Shown here one piece after another: positions 7,165-16,187 of a stretch of DNA of 25,861 nucleotides (the stretch's first letter is position 1; the number at the start of each line of letters is the position of its first letter). The notes under the pieces are model-generated. The model worked only from the letters and a program-made list of their open reading frames with translations. It made no database searches and was not told the DNA's origin. A program made the translations under genes and the position numbers. The stretch lies in assembly GCA_023231365.1 (NCBI GenBank), contig JALNVO010000006.1, positions 1-25,861 on the forward strand, read 5' to 3'. This DNA comes from Fibrobacteraceae bacterium. Lineage in GTDB: Bacteria > Fibrobacterota > Fibrobacteria > Fibrobacterales > Fibrobacteraceae.

Positions 7165-9171
7165 ATGGATTTTTCAACCATTCCGCACCCGGTCAATTTC
7201 GATTTTCAAAAATCCGCAAGCATCAAGAAAAACCTCACATCCATCGACGACGGCATTTTCAGGCTATTCATCTCCTTTTCAAAAGCCGTTCCGCGTTCTT
7301 TTCAAATTAATTTGCCCGCAAAAAAAACGAATGCGGAATCCATCTCATTCAAAAGCAGCGCCTTTTCAATTGTTACAGATAAAGGAACAGAATTGTTAAA
7401 AAGTTCCAAAGATGGATTCTTTGGAACGTGCAATAAGAGCTGGGTTTTGCGTTTTGAACCAAACGCAGACGATGAATTCTATGGGCTCGGAGAACACTCC
7501 GGTAGGTTTGAGCACAGAGGTTCACGTTCACAAATGTGGAATGTAGACGCATGGGGCGCTCATGGGACTCTAGTCTGCAAAGAAGGAGATCCCGATCCCT
7601 TGTACACAAATATTCCCTTCTTGCTTTTAAAACGCAAAGGCGAAGCTTTGGGTATTTTGGTAAATGACGCAGGTCGCGTGTTCTTCTCTCTCTCGCCGGA
7701 TATGCGTCTTCACCCGAGCCAAGAAAAAGTGAGCGGATCTTCTTTTTATTTTGGTTCCACCAGCGGGCCTTGCGACGTATTATTCATTACAGGGGATAGC
7801 GTTGCAGACGTTCTTTGCAAATATGGAAAACTCGCCGGACCTTATGCGGTTCCTCCTCTCTGGGCGCTTGGCTATCACCAAAGCCGCTGGGGATACGCAG
7901 GTACAAAAGATCTGCTGCGCCTTGACCGCGAGCTTGAAAAGCGAAAGATTCCCTGCGACGGACTCTTTCTCGACATCGACTATATGGACCACTACAAGGT
8001 CTTTACAACGAACAAGTCCGAATTCAAAGATCCGCATAAAATTTCTGCAAAACTTTTGCAACGCGGCCGGCATATTGTCCCTATCCTAGACCCGGGCGTC
8101 CGCAGCGAAGATAATTACTTTGTACAAGAAAGTGGGAAAAAGCAAGGAATCTTCTGCAAAAATCCGAATGGAGAGTATTACCGCGGATTCGTATGGCCCG
8201 GAGCGACGCTGTTTCCAGACTTTTCCACGCAAAAAGGGAAGACTTGGTGGGCTAAAAATGTTGCCAAATTTTCAAAAAATGGATTCTACGGTTATTGGAT
8301 CGATATGAATGACCCCTCTACAGGATCCGTAAGCAATGACGAGATGCTCTTTGGAAATGGAGAATTATCTCACGAATCTTTTCACAATCTATATGCAAAC
8401 GGAATGGCAGAAGCTACACGGAAAGGCCTCTTGAAAGCACATCCGAGCGAGACACCCTTTGTGCTTTCCCGGAGCGCAAGTTTTGGCATGGGCCGTTCTG
8501 CAGGTGTGTGGCTAGGAGACAATTTCAGCACCTGGAAGGCACTCAAGGACTCTATTCCAATGGCACTTGGACTTTCTATTTCAGGGATTCCCCTTGTCGG
8601 CGCAGATATTGGCGGTTTTGGAGAAGATTCCAATGCGGAACTCATCACACGCTGGGCAGAAGCCTCAGTGCTTTTTCCATTTTTCCGCATCCATTCTTGC
8701 AAAAATTCCGTACAACAGGAGCCGTGGAGTTTTGGAACAAAAGCGGAAAAACGAATTAAAAATACAATACTCTTGCGCTACAAATTTCTCCCTTATCTGT
8801 ATAATGAATTCCTACTAGCAAACAAAACGAGCTCTCCCGTAATGCGCCCTCTGTTCTACCTCGGTAGCAATGCGGAAAATATTTCTAAAGAGAGAATGGA
8901 AGATGAATACCTCATTGGGAACTCCTTACTCGTCGCTCCAATCCTTGAAAAAGGGAAAAAAAGCCGCACAGTGGAACTTCCTGAAGGTATGTGGACAAAC
9001 GTATGCTCGCTCAAACGCTACAAAGGCGGTAAAGCGTTCACTTACTCGCCAAAAGATTTTGAACTCGCCGTATTCGCCAAATGCGGGGAGCCCATTTTGC
9101 AATGTTTCAAGAAAGACTTGCGAAGTTCCGCAGACATTAACCTATCTGACGCCAAATCAGTTATTTACTAG
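7165..9171 (+). CDS. GH31 alpha-glucosidase, cytoplasmic
   Basis: This glycoside hydrolase family 31 enzyme most likely releases glucose from the non-reducing ends of maltodextrins or glycogen-derived chains; alpha-xylosidase activity cannot be excluded. N-terminal beta domain: FYGLGEHSGRFEHRG near residue 100. Catalytic barrel: LDIDYMDHY near 273, nucleophile Asp380 in YWIDMNDPS, and acid/base Asp452 in WLGDNFSTW. The usual DMNE reads DMND here, a conservative change beside the nucleophile. There is no signal peptide, so it acts inside the cell. ATG 7165 (668 aa) is used because the frame's earlier ATG lies in the GIY-YIG gene; an AAGGA-like site precedes 7165. The stop overlaps that of convergent polA within a CTAG. 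Confidence 0.92.
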   Translation: MDFSTIPHPVNFDFQKSASIKKNLTSIDDGIFRLFISFSKAVPRSFQINLPAKKTNAESISFKSSAFSIVTDKGTELLKSSKDGFFGTCNKSWVLRFEPNADDEFYGLGEHSGRFEHRGSRSQMWNVDAWGAHGTLVCKEGDPDPLYTNIPFLLLKRKGEALGILVNDAGRVFFSLSPDMRLHPSQEKVSGSSFYFGSTSGPCDVLFITGDSVADVLCKYGKLAGPYAVPPLWALGYHQSRWGYAGTKDLLRLDRELEKRKIPCDGLFLDIDYMDHYKVFTTNKSEFKDPHKISAKLLQRGRHIVPILDPGVRSEDNYFVQESGKKQGIFCKNPNGEYYRGFVWPGATLFPDFSTQKGKTWWAKNVAKFSKNGFYGYWIDMNDPSTGSVSNDEMLFGNGELSHESFHNLYANGMAEATRKGLLKAHPSETPFVLSRSASFGMGRSAGVWLGDNFSTWKALKDSIPMALGLSISGIPLVGADIGGFGEDSNAELITRWAEASVLFPFFRIHSCKNSVQQEPWSFGTKAEKRIKNTILLRYKFLPYLYNEFLLANKTSSPVMRPLFYLGSNAENISKERMEDEYLIGNSLLVAPILEKGKKSRTVELPEGMWTNVCSLKRYKGGKAFTYSPKDFELAVFAKCGEPILQCFKKDLRSSADINLSDAKSVIY

Positions 9172-11912
9172 TGCGCTTCTAGCCAGTCCTTGCCAAAACC
9201 AACGGAAGCAACGAGAGGTACGTCTAGTATCATCGCGTTTTCCATTTCCTTTTTGACAATAGCGCCGAGTTCTTCTGCTCGGTCTGCGGGGCATTCAAAG
9301 ACGAGTTCATCATGCACTTGGAGTATCATCTCGAGCGGAAGCTTCTCTTTTTCAATGCGGGTCGCAACGCGGATCATCGCCATCTTGATCAAATCTGCGG
9401 CGCTCCCCTGCACAGGCGTATTTACAGCCATACGCTCCGCCATCAAGCGCTCCGTATGATCGTGAGAGTCTATGCCGGGGATCACGCGACGGCGCCCTGT
9501 AATTGTTTCTACATACCCATGTTCGCGCACGAATTTGGTAACGCGATCTTCAAATTCCTTGACGCCACTATACAAATTAAAGTAGCCATTGATAAACATC
9601 TGCGCTTCAGTCCGCGAAATACGCAAGTCGCGGGCAAGCCTAAACGAAGTCATTCCATAGAGCACACCAAAATTTATAACCTTGGCGTTGCGGCGCTCAT
9701 CTGCAGTCACTTGAGACGGGTCTTTTCCGTAAACAGCCGCAGCCGTTTGCGTGTGAATATCGGCTCCAAGCTTATACGCTTCAGTCAATTTCGGATCTTT
9801 GCTCAAATGCGCAAGCATCCGCAATTCTATCTGAGAATAGTCGACGGATAGTATTACTTTATCTGCACTACCTGGAATAAAAGCCGCACGAATTTTTTTG
9901 CCTTCTTCAGAACGCACGGGTATATTCTGCAAATTCGGATCTCGGCTCGAAAGTCGCCCAGTTGCTGTACCCCATTGCACAAAATTCGTGTGTATCCGGT
10001 GTGTTTTCGGATTCACCAGTGTCGGGAGCACATCTACATACGTATTCTGCAATTTTTTGAGTTCGCGATATTCAAAAATAGCATCGATAATCGGATGCGG
10101 GCTTTCAATGGAAAGCTGATCGAGCACAGCCGCACTTGTACTTTTCTCGGACTTTTTCCCCGTCGAAAGTTTAAGATCATCAAAAAGGACTTCGGCAAGT
10201 TGCTTCGGAGAAGCAATGTTAAATGGCTTACCGCCCGCCAAATCATAAATTTTTTCTTCAATCCGTTCGATGCGAGTCGAAAAAACTTTAGAGAGTTCTA
10301 TCAATACTTTGGAATTGATTGCTACGCCATATTCTTCCATCTGGAAGAGAATTCTCAGCATCGGCATTTCCAAATTGTCAAAACACTTCTTGGATCCACG
10401 CTTTTCCAGTTCTTCTCTTACATTGTCCCACAAAGAATAGACAAGCGCTGCGGATTTTGCAAAGTAAGCAGTCGCATCCGCCAAAGAAATGCGAACAAAT
10501 GGGATCTCATTTTTCCCGTGTCCCACTACAGATTCCCGGGTAGCACGTTCGTCGCCCAAACGTCGCACCACCAAATCATCCAGTTCATACTTGGTTTCGC
10601 CCGGTGAAAGCATCCACGAAGCGATTTGAGAATCGAGAATCTTTATCGGCACAAGTTTTATTCCAAACGCATTGGAAAGAATATGCAAGTCCGTCTTCGC
10701 CGCAAACATCCGCCATTCTTTTTGAGCGTCACAAAAAGTAGGGACGAACCAGACTTTGAAAGTTTGGAGATCAAAATTTTCGAGCGGGAATCCGATATCG
10801 TCCGTATGGGCAAAGGGAACGTAAAAAGCCTTTTCTTCACTCACCGCAACGCTTACTCCCACAAGCACAGCCGTCATCGGATTTTCGCCGTCTTTCGCCA
10901 CATAGAGCGCCGGCGATTCACATTTGGAAACCGAACTTTTCATCGATTCAAAAGTTTCTGTATTCTGCACAAGCACCGTTTTCAAAGGCTTCAACTTTTG
11001 TCTTGGAAGTTCTTCAGAAAATCCGGCACGGGAAGGAACCGTTTCTAGCAAGCGAAGCAGGCTATTTATCTCATTCGCCTTAAAAATTTTTGCCAAAGCA
11101 TCACTTTCAAGCCCGCGGAATTCCAATTGGTCGAGCGTTCCCTTAAAGCCTCGGGAAGCTTGGAGAGTCACCAGCTCGCGGGAAAGGAACGCATTTTCCT
11201 TCCCCTTTTCCAAATTATCGCGAAGACTTTTTTTAGTTACTTTATCTAAATTAGCATACAAGTTATCAATATTACCGAATTCCCCTAAAAGATCCATTGC
11301 CGTTTTAGGGCCGACTTTGACAACACCCGGTACATTATCCGAAGAATCACCCATCAGCGCGAGATAATCGCGAATCTGTTCCGGTGGAACACCATACTTT
11401 TCCTTCACCTGTTCCGGTCCAAAATCAATGCCATCCGCGCCCTTCTCCAAATGGAAAAGATGTACACGGTCATTTACTATCTGGCACAAATCCTTGTCCT
11501 TTGTCAATAAAAAGATCTGTTCAAATCCTTCCTTGTATGCCACATCTGCCACACCCGACATCACATCATCTGCTTCATAGCCATTTTCCGCGAGAAGGGG
11601 AATACCGCTCGCTTCAAGAGTCTCTATCAAAAGAGGCATCTGGCGCGCCATTTCTTCGGGCATCGCACCGCGATTCGCCTTATATTCCGGATAGAGGTCA
11701 TGTCTGAACGTAGGCGCGGACACATCGCGTACTATCGCAAAATGTGTCGGTTTGTGCTTCGCCAAAATCCGGAGCACAGCCCCCCAATAGCCATGCACCA
11801 GTGAAACATCCACATTGTCCTTGTTAATAAGAGGCGTCTTTGCATAAGCGTAGAACATACGGAACGCCAGTGCGTAAGAATCAAGCAAAAAGAGTTTTCT
11901 TTGTGGGACCAT
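9168..11912 (-). CDS. polA: DNA polymerase I with degenerate 3'-5' exonuclease
   Basis: PolA replaces RNA primers and fills repair gaps. The 914 residues show the standard three-part layout. 5' nuclease (1-~265): GYEADDV near 110, TKDKDL near 138 and MGDSSDNVPGV near 187. Exonuclease-like domain (~325-510): the fold remains (AKTDLHILSNAFG, DSQIASWML), but the first DxE motif is absent and the third motif YxxxD reads YFAKS, so metal-binding acids are missing and proofreading is probably lost. Polymerase (~530-914): motif A VDYSQIELR near 690, motif B RRNAKVINFGVLYG near 740, motif C VHDELV with Asp868. The start has no clear Shine-Dalgarno, but MVPQRKLFLLD aligns with usual PolA N-termini. It lies just downstream of the pflB terminator. 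Confidence 0.96.
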   Translation of the reverse strand: MVPQRKLFLLDSYALAFRMFYAYAKTPLINKDNVDVSLVHGYWGAVLRILAKHKPTHFAIVRDVSAPTFRHDLYPEYKANRGAMPEEMARQMPLLIETLEASGIPLLAENGYEADDVMSGVADVAYKEGFEQIFLLTKDKDLCQIVNDRVHLFHLEKGADGIDFGPEQVKEKYGVPPEQIRDYLALMGDSSDNVPGVVKVGPKTAMDLLGEFGNIDNLYANLDKVTKKSLRDNLEKGKENAFLSRELVTLQASRGFKGTLDQLEFRGLESDALAKIFKANEINSLLRLLETVPSRAGFSEELPRQKLKPLKTVLVQNTETFESMKSSVSKCESPALYVAKDGENPMTAVLVGVSVAVSEEKAFYVPFAHTDDIGFPLENFDLQTFKVWFVPTFCDAQKEWRMFAAKTDLHILSNAFGIKLVPIKILDSQIASWMLSPGETKYELDDLVVRRLGDERATRESVVGHGKNEIPFVRISLADATAYFAKSAALVYSLWDNVREELEKRGSKKCFDNLEMPMLRILFQMEEYGVAINSKVLIELSKVFSTRIERIEEKIYDLAGGKPFNIASPKQLAEVLFDDLKLSTGKKSEKSTSAAVLDQLSIESPHPIIDAIFEYRELKKLQNTYVDVLPTLVNPKTHRIHTNFVQWGTATGRLSSRDPNLQNIPVRSEEGKKIRAAFIPGSADKVILSVDYSQIELRMLAHLSKDPKLTEAYKLGADIHTQTAAAVYGKDPSQVTADERRNAKVINFGVLYGMTSFRLARDLRISRTEAQMFINGYFNLYSGVKEFEDRVTKFVREHGYVETITGRRRVIPGIDSHDHTERLMAERMAVNTPVQGSAADLIKMAMIRVATRIEKEKLPLEMILQVHDELVFECPADRAEELGAIVKKEMENAMILDVPLVASVGFGKDWLEAH

Positions 11913-11937
11913 AAAGATAATTTAGATTTAATGTTTG

Positions 11938-11970
11938 AAAAAAATAGCCCGATGCTCAATGCACCGGGCT
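11938..11970 (-). terminator. Terminator of pflB
   Basis: On the minus strand AGCCCG and CGGGCT, extended inside by TGC/GCA across one mismatch, form a stem (11946-11970) followed by A and seven T. The plus strand also shows a T-run, so it may work both ways. It lies about 20 bases past the pflB stop and only 25-30 bases before polA, leaving almost no room for a separate polA promoter. Confidence 0.85.
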
Positions 11971-11990
11971 TTTTTCATTTTCTAATCGGA

Positions 11991-14243
11991 TTAGGCCATG
12001 TGCGTATGGAAAGTTCGATTAACTACATCTTCCTGCTGCTCGCGAGAGAGCTTGATGAAGTTCACCGCATAACCAGAAACGCGGATGGTGAGCGTCGGAT
12101 ACTTTTCAGGATGTTCCATCGCATCGAGAAGCGTTTCGCGATGGAGCACGTTCACATTGACGTGATGTCCATGTGCATGAGCAAAACCATCAAGGCACAT
12201 TCCCAAATTATGTACGCGGTCATTGAGGTTGTTTCCCAAAGCTTCTGGAGTTGCCGAAGCCGTCCAAGAAATACCATCAAGGGCACTCGCATATTTGAGC
12301 TTTGCCACAGACGCGCCAGCAGCCACAAAACCGGACTTATCGCGACCGTTCATCGGATTTGCTCCCGGAGCAAACGGAGTTCCTCCGCGGCGTCCATCAG
12401 GGGTATTGCCCGTCTTCTTGCCATAGACAACATTCGATGTAATCGTGAGCACGGATTGAGTCGGAATACTACCGCGATAGGTCTTGATCTTCTTGATCTT
12501 GCTCATAAAACGGTCGACGAGCATCACAGCCAAATCATCGGCGCGGTCATCGTTATTGCCATAGGCCGGATAAGAACCTTCAATCTTAAAGTCCACGGCT
12601 ATTCCCTGATCGTTGCGGATCGGATAGACCTTCGCATACTTGATAGCAGAAAGGGAATCCGCAGCGACAGAAAGGCCTGCGATGCCGCAGCCCATCGTGC
12701 GCAGGATGTCGCGGTCGTGGAGAGCCATTTCCACACGTTCGTAATGGTACTTGTCATGCATATAATGGATAGCATTCAAAGCCTTGATGTAGGTTCTCGC
12801 AAGCCAATCCATCATCTTGTCATAAGCCGCCATCACTTTGTCAAAATCGAGAACTTCATCCTTCAAAGGTTCAAAACCGGGAGCAACCTTTACAAAGCTC
12901 TTCTCGTCTACGCCGCCATTGATGGCATAAAGAAGCGTTTTGGCCAAATTGGCACGGGCACCGAAAAATTGCATTTGCTTGCCGATGCGCATCGCACTTA
13001 CGCAGCAAGCAATTGCATAATCATCGCCCCACTGAAGGCGCATCAGGTCGTCGGACTCATACTGAATCGCACAAGTTTCAATGGAAACCTTGCAGCAGAA
13101 GTCCTTCCAGCCCTGCGGGAGCTTTTCGGACCAGAGGATCGTCAAGTTCGGTTCCGGTGCGGGTTTCAAATTGTAAAGAGTCTGCAAGAAACGGAAGCAG
13201 TTCTTGGTAACAAGAGTGCGCCCGTCTTCACCCATACCGCCAAGAGATTCCGTGACCCAAGTCGGATCGCCGGAGAATAGGGAATCATACTCTGGAGTGC
13301 GGAGGAAGCGCACCAAGCGGAGCTTGATTACGAGATCGTCGATCAATTCTTGAGCTTCGGATTCCGTGAGGCGTTTTTCCGCTAAGTCGCGTTCCACATA
13401 AATATCGAGGAACGTGGAAATGCGGCCAATACTCATTGCAGCACCATTCTGCTCCTTAACCGCAGCGAGGTAACCAAAATAAGTCGCCTGAATCGCTTCT
13501 TCAGCAGTAGCGGCCGGCTTGGTAATATCCTTGCCGTAGCTTTTCGCCATTTGAGCGAGTTCGTCCAAAGAGCGGATCTGTTCAGAAAGTTCTTCGCGGA
13601 GGCGGATTGTGTCTTCATCAAAATCCCTATCGTCGAGTTCTTCCTTTTCCCGCATCTTATCTTGCACGAGGAAGTCCGTACCGTAAAGTGCCACGCGGCG
13701 GTAGTCGCCAATAATCCGCCCGCGACCGTATGCATCGGGAAGCCCAGTAATGATGCCGGACTTGCGGCAAGCGCGGATATCCGGGTTGTAAACGTCATAC
13801 ACGCCCTGATTGTGGTCCTTGCGGTACTTCGTATAAATTTCCTTGATCTTCGGATCCATTTCATAATGATACGTATCAAGGCTTGTCTGAATCATGTGAA
13901 GGCCGCCATTCGGAACAATCGCGCGCTTTAAGGGCGCATCCGTCTGGACACCTACGATCTTTTCCAAATTTTTGTCGATATAACCCGGGCCAAACGCCGT
14001 AATAGAAGACCCCTCATGCGTTGCAATGTCCAACACTCCGCCCTTTTCGCGTTCTTTCTTAAGAAGGTCGTTCACTTCTTCCATCAACTCAGACGTGCGT
14101 GCACTCTCCTTGGCAAGAAAGTCGCTAGTCCCTTCATAAGGCGTATAATTCGCCTGAATAAATCCGCGAGTATCGACATGCGTCTGCCACAGGCCAGGTT
14201 TGAAACTACGCCACGGGTTTGACTTAATTTGTGTGTCTTCCAT
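11991..14243 (-). CDS. pflB: Formate C-acetyltransferase (pyruvate formate-lyase)
   Basis: PFL converts pyruvate and CoA to acetyl-CoA and formate by a glycyl-radical mechanism and is a central step of anaerobic mixed-acid fermentation. The 750-residue protein has the adjacent catalytic cysteines Cys413-Cys414 (AIACCVSAM) and the radical Gly724 in RVSGYAVNF, 26 residues from the C-terminus. Family landmarks such as TGLPDAYGRGRIIGDYRRVALYG and GNTPDGRRGG are present; length is close to E. coli PflB (760). AAAGGG sits 7 bases before the ATG. No activating enzyme (pflA) or formate transporter lies in the window, so activation must come from elsewhere. Codon use is biased as in rpsA, suggesting high expression. 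Confidence 0.97.
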   Translation of the reverse strand: MEDTQIKSNPWRSFKPGLWQTHVDTRGFIQANYTPYEGTSDFLAKESARTSELMEEVNDLLKKEREKGGVLDIATHEGSSITAFGPGYIDKNLEKIVGVQTDAPLKRAIVPNGGLHMIQTSLDTYHYEMDPKIKEIYTKYRKDHNQGVYDVYNPDIRACRKSGIITGLPDAYGRGRIIGDYRRVALYGTDFLVQDKMREKEELDDRDFDEDTIRLREELSEQIRSLDELAQMAKSYGKDITKPAATAEEAIQATYFGYLAAVKEQNGAAMSIGRISTFLDIYVERDLAEKRLTESEAQELIDDLVIKLRLVRFLRTPEYDSLFSGDPTWVTESLGGMGEDGRTLVTKNCFRFLQTLYNLKPAPEPNLTILWSEKLPQGWKDFCCKVSIETCAIQYESDDLMRLQWGDDYAIACCVSAMRIGKQMQFFGARANLAKTLLYAINGGVDEKSFVKVAPGFEPLKDEVLDFDKVMAAYDKMMDWLARTYIKALNAIHYMHDKYHYERVEMALHDRDILRTMGCGIAGLSVAADSLSAIKYAKVYPIRNDQGIAVDFKIEGSYPAYGNNDDRADDLAVMLVDRFMSKIKKIKTYRGSIPTQSVLTITSNVVYGKKTGNTPDGRRGGTPFAPGANPMNGRDKSGFVAAGASVAKLKYASALDGISWTASATPEALGNNLNDRVHNLGMCLDGFAHAHGHHVNVNVLHRETLLDAMEHPEKYPTLTIRVSGYAVNFIKLSREQQEDVVNRTFHTHMA

Positions 14244-14254
14244 AATTTACCCTT

Positions 14255-14283
14255 TAAAATAAAAGGCCTGTCCATTACAGGTC
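14255..14283 (-). terminator. Probable weak terminator overlapping the purT stop codon
   Basis: On the minus strand CCTGT-AATGG-ACAGG forms a 5-bp stem followed by CCTTTTATTTT. The purT TAA (14277-14275) lies in the loop. The short stem suggests partial termination, allowing some read-through into pflB 30 bases further on. Confidence 0.5.
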
Positions 14284-15468
14284 TATCTTTATGTTGTTTC
14301 TCATTTGTTTGACTATTTCAAGAGCTTTTTCTACAGAGGTAGAACGCGAAAGGAGAACGCCCATACGGCGGTGTCCATTCAGTTCCGGCTTACCGAACAA
14401 GCGAAGACCGGTATCCGGAATTTCAAGGACCTTATCCAAATTGCTGAAACGCACCTTGTCCGAATTTCCATTCACCACAATCGCCTTGGACGCAGACGGG
14501 CCGCGGAAAGCGATATTCGGAATCGGAAGTCCGAGGATGGCACGGGCGTGAAGAGCAAATTCCGAAAGATCCTGTGAAATCAAAGTCACCATACCCGTAT
14601 CGTGCGGGCGCGGGCTTACTTCGCTAAACAGGACTTCTTCTCCGCACACGAACATTTCTACGCCAAAAATTCCGCGGCCGCCAAGAGCGTCCGTAATTTT
14701 CTTCGCAATATCGTGAGCCTTATCCAGAACAGTCCTGTCCATCGGCTGCGGCTGCCAAGATTCCTGGTAATCGCCATTCACCTGATGATGCCCGACAGGC
14801 TCGAGAAATGACGTTCCGCCGACATGGCGTACCGTAAGCATCGTAATCTCATAATCGAACGGAACAAATCCTTCAACAATGACTCTTGACGCCTTTCCTG
14901 TGCGGCCTTCATTCTGCGAAATATTCCATGCCTTTTCTACATCCGCATCCGTCTTGATGGTACTCTGCCCATGCCCGGAAGAACTCATCACCGGTTTTAC
15001 AACGCAAGGAATGCCCACAAACTCAACTGCAGCCTTGAATTCGTCGATGTTATCAGCAAATTTATAAGGCGACGTTTTAAGTCCGAGCTCCTCTGCGGCC
15101 AAACGGCGGATGCCTTCGCGATTCATCGTAAGGCGCGTCGCCATAGCAGTCGGGATAACGTTGTAACCTTCCTTTTCAAGTTCCACTAACGTCGGGGTAG
15201 CAATCGCTTCTACTTCCGGCACAATGTAATCGGGCTTTTCAAGCTCAATCACCTTGCGAAGAGCTTCGCCATCCAGCATATTGATCACATGTGAACGGTG
15301 AGCCACCTGCATCCCCGGCGCATTCGGATAACGGTCCACGGCAATCGTTTCGACGCCGAGACGCATCATTTCGATGATCACTTCCTTGCCAAGCTCTCCT
15401 GCACCACAAAACAGCACGCGGGTTGCACTTGAACTAAGCGGGGTACCGATAGAAGCCAAGCTAGCCAT
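14275..15468 (-). CDS. purT: Formate-dependent GAR transformylase (PurT)
   Basis: PurT is an ATP-grasp enzyme that makes formyl-GAR from GAR, formate and ATP in purine biosynthesis, an alternative to folate-dependent PurN. The start shows the pre-ATP-grasp fold (RVLFCGAGELGKEV near residue 18, then VDRYPNAPGMQVAHR), followed by PEVEAIAT near 82, the ATP-binding KPVMSSSGHGQS near 155, and the metal-site EVSPRPHDTGMVTL near 270. The frame extends upstream to 15522, but ATG 15468 has GAGGA about 10 bases before it and gives 397 aa, close to E. coli PurT (392). It sits directly upstream of pflB, whose product formate is PurT's substrate; whether this matters is inference. Confidence 0.95.
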   Translation of the reverse strand: MASLASIGTPLSSSATRVLFCGAGELGKEVIIEMMRLGVETIAVDRYPNAPGMQVAHRSHVINMLDGEALRKVIELEKPDYIVPEVEAIATPTLVELEKEGYNVIPTAMATRLTMNREGIRRLAAEELGLKTSPYKFADNIDEFKAAVEFVGIPCVVKPVMSSSGHGQSTIKTDADVEKAWNISQNEGRTGKASRVIVEGFVPFDYEITMLTVRHVGGTSFLEPVGHHQVNGDYQESWQPQPMDRTVLDKAHDIAKKITDALGGRGIFGVEMFVCGEEVLFSEVSPRPHDTGMVTLISQDLSEFALHARAILGLPIPNIAFRGPSASKAIVVNGNSDKVRFSNLDKVLEIPDTGLRLFGKPELNGHRRMGVLLSRSTSVEKALEIVKQMRNNIKIDL

Positions 15469-15546
15469 AGAATGAATTTCCTCTAAAAGCAATATATTGT
15501 ATTTTTTAAATATAAAAAACACAACATCTTGTTTTTATAAGATAAT

Positions 15547-15574
15547 AAAAAAGAAGCACCCCGTTTAGGGGGGT
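15547..15574 (-). terminator. Terminator after the small exported protein gene
   Basis: On the minus strand ACCCC...GGGGT forms a stem around a short loop, followed by GCTTCTTTTTT. It lies about 35 bases beyond the stop at 15610 and before purT, separating the GH53 pair from purT-pflB. Confidence 0.7.
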
Positions 15575-15609
15575 AAAACAAAAACATCTTCATTTTGCGA
15601 CAAAACCGT

Positions 15610-16149
15610 CTACTTTTTCAAAATTCCGAGCGTACCTTGTTTATATTCATTTAAACAGCTGACCGCAGTCCGGATACAAGGGGAATGCGGATCATAAAAA
15701 ACAACGCGGTCGTTCTGAAAAACATTTTTCATCCGCTCTTTAAAATTTTCCGAAGCTTTCCGCTCATAAGCAATATCGTAAAAAATATCGGAATCGCGGG
15801 TAACAACCTTCACACTGGCCTTGTCCGAACTGTTTGAATTCGATACAATCTTGAATCCGTATGGAATTTCTGTGACCTTAAAGAGCTTACCTTCCGGCAT
15901 CTCTATTTCAAAATCTGCCCAAAATACAAACTTTCCCGCCTTTCGGAGCTCAAACCATCTATCGGGAGCCTCGGATAGGGCATCTTCCATAGCAATGTTC
16001 AATGCAGTTATATAATTATCCCGGACCAAAGCAAGCTCCTCTTCTTCAGCTGTGCGTTCCGCCTCTAAAGAAGGTTCGCCATCGGAATCCGCTTCCGCAA
16101 AAACAAATGAAGCAAATACAAATAACGCGAAGAAAAATATTTTTCCCAT
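15610..16149 (-). CDS. Exported hypothetical protein (about 179 aa)
   Basis: MGKIFFFALFVFASFVFAEA is a clear type I signal peptide with a cleavage site after AFA-like residues near 18, so the mature protein is periplasmic or surface-located. The mature part begins with an acidic, helical stretch (EAERTAEEEELALV), then a mixed domain including FWADFEIEMPEGKLF and two cysteines near the C-terminus (SPCIRTAVSCLNE) that could form a disulfide. I do not recognise the family. Two ATGs are close together: GGAGG is one base from the first (16155) and 7 bases from the second (16149), so 16149 is the likely start. It follows the GH53 gene by about 38 bp and is probably co-transcribed. Confidence 0.72.
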   Translation of the reverse strand: MGKIFFFALFVFASFVFAEADSDGEPSLEAERTAEEEELALVRDNYITALNIAMEDALSEAPDRWFELRKAGKFVFWADFEIEMPEGKLFKVTEIPYGFKIVSNSNSSDKASVKVVTRDSDIFYDIAYERKASENFKERMKNVFQNDRVVFYDPHSPCIRTAVSCLNEYKQGTLGILKK

Positions 16150-16187
16150 CTTCATACCTCCATATCTACAAAATTTCTAGCTAGGAG

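Noticed and set aside
11901..13280. 459-codon plus-strand frame opposite pflB
   Set aside because: It is antisense to an unmistakable pyruvate formate-lyase with intact active-site motifs, and its start lies inside polA.
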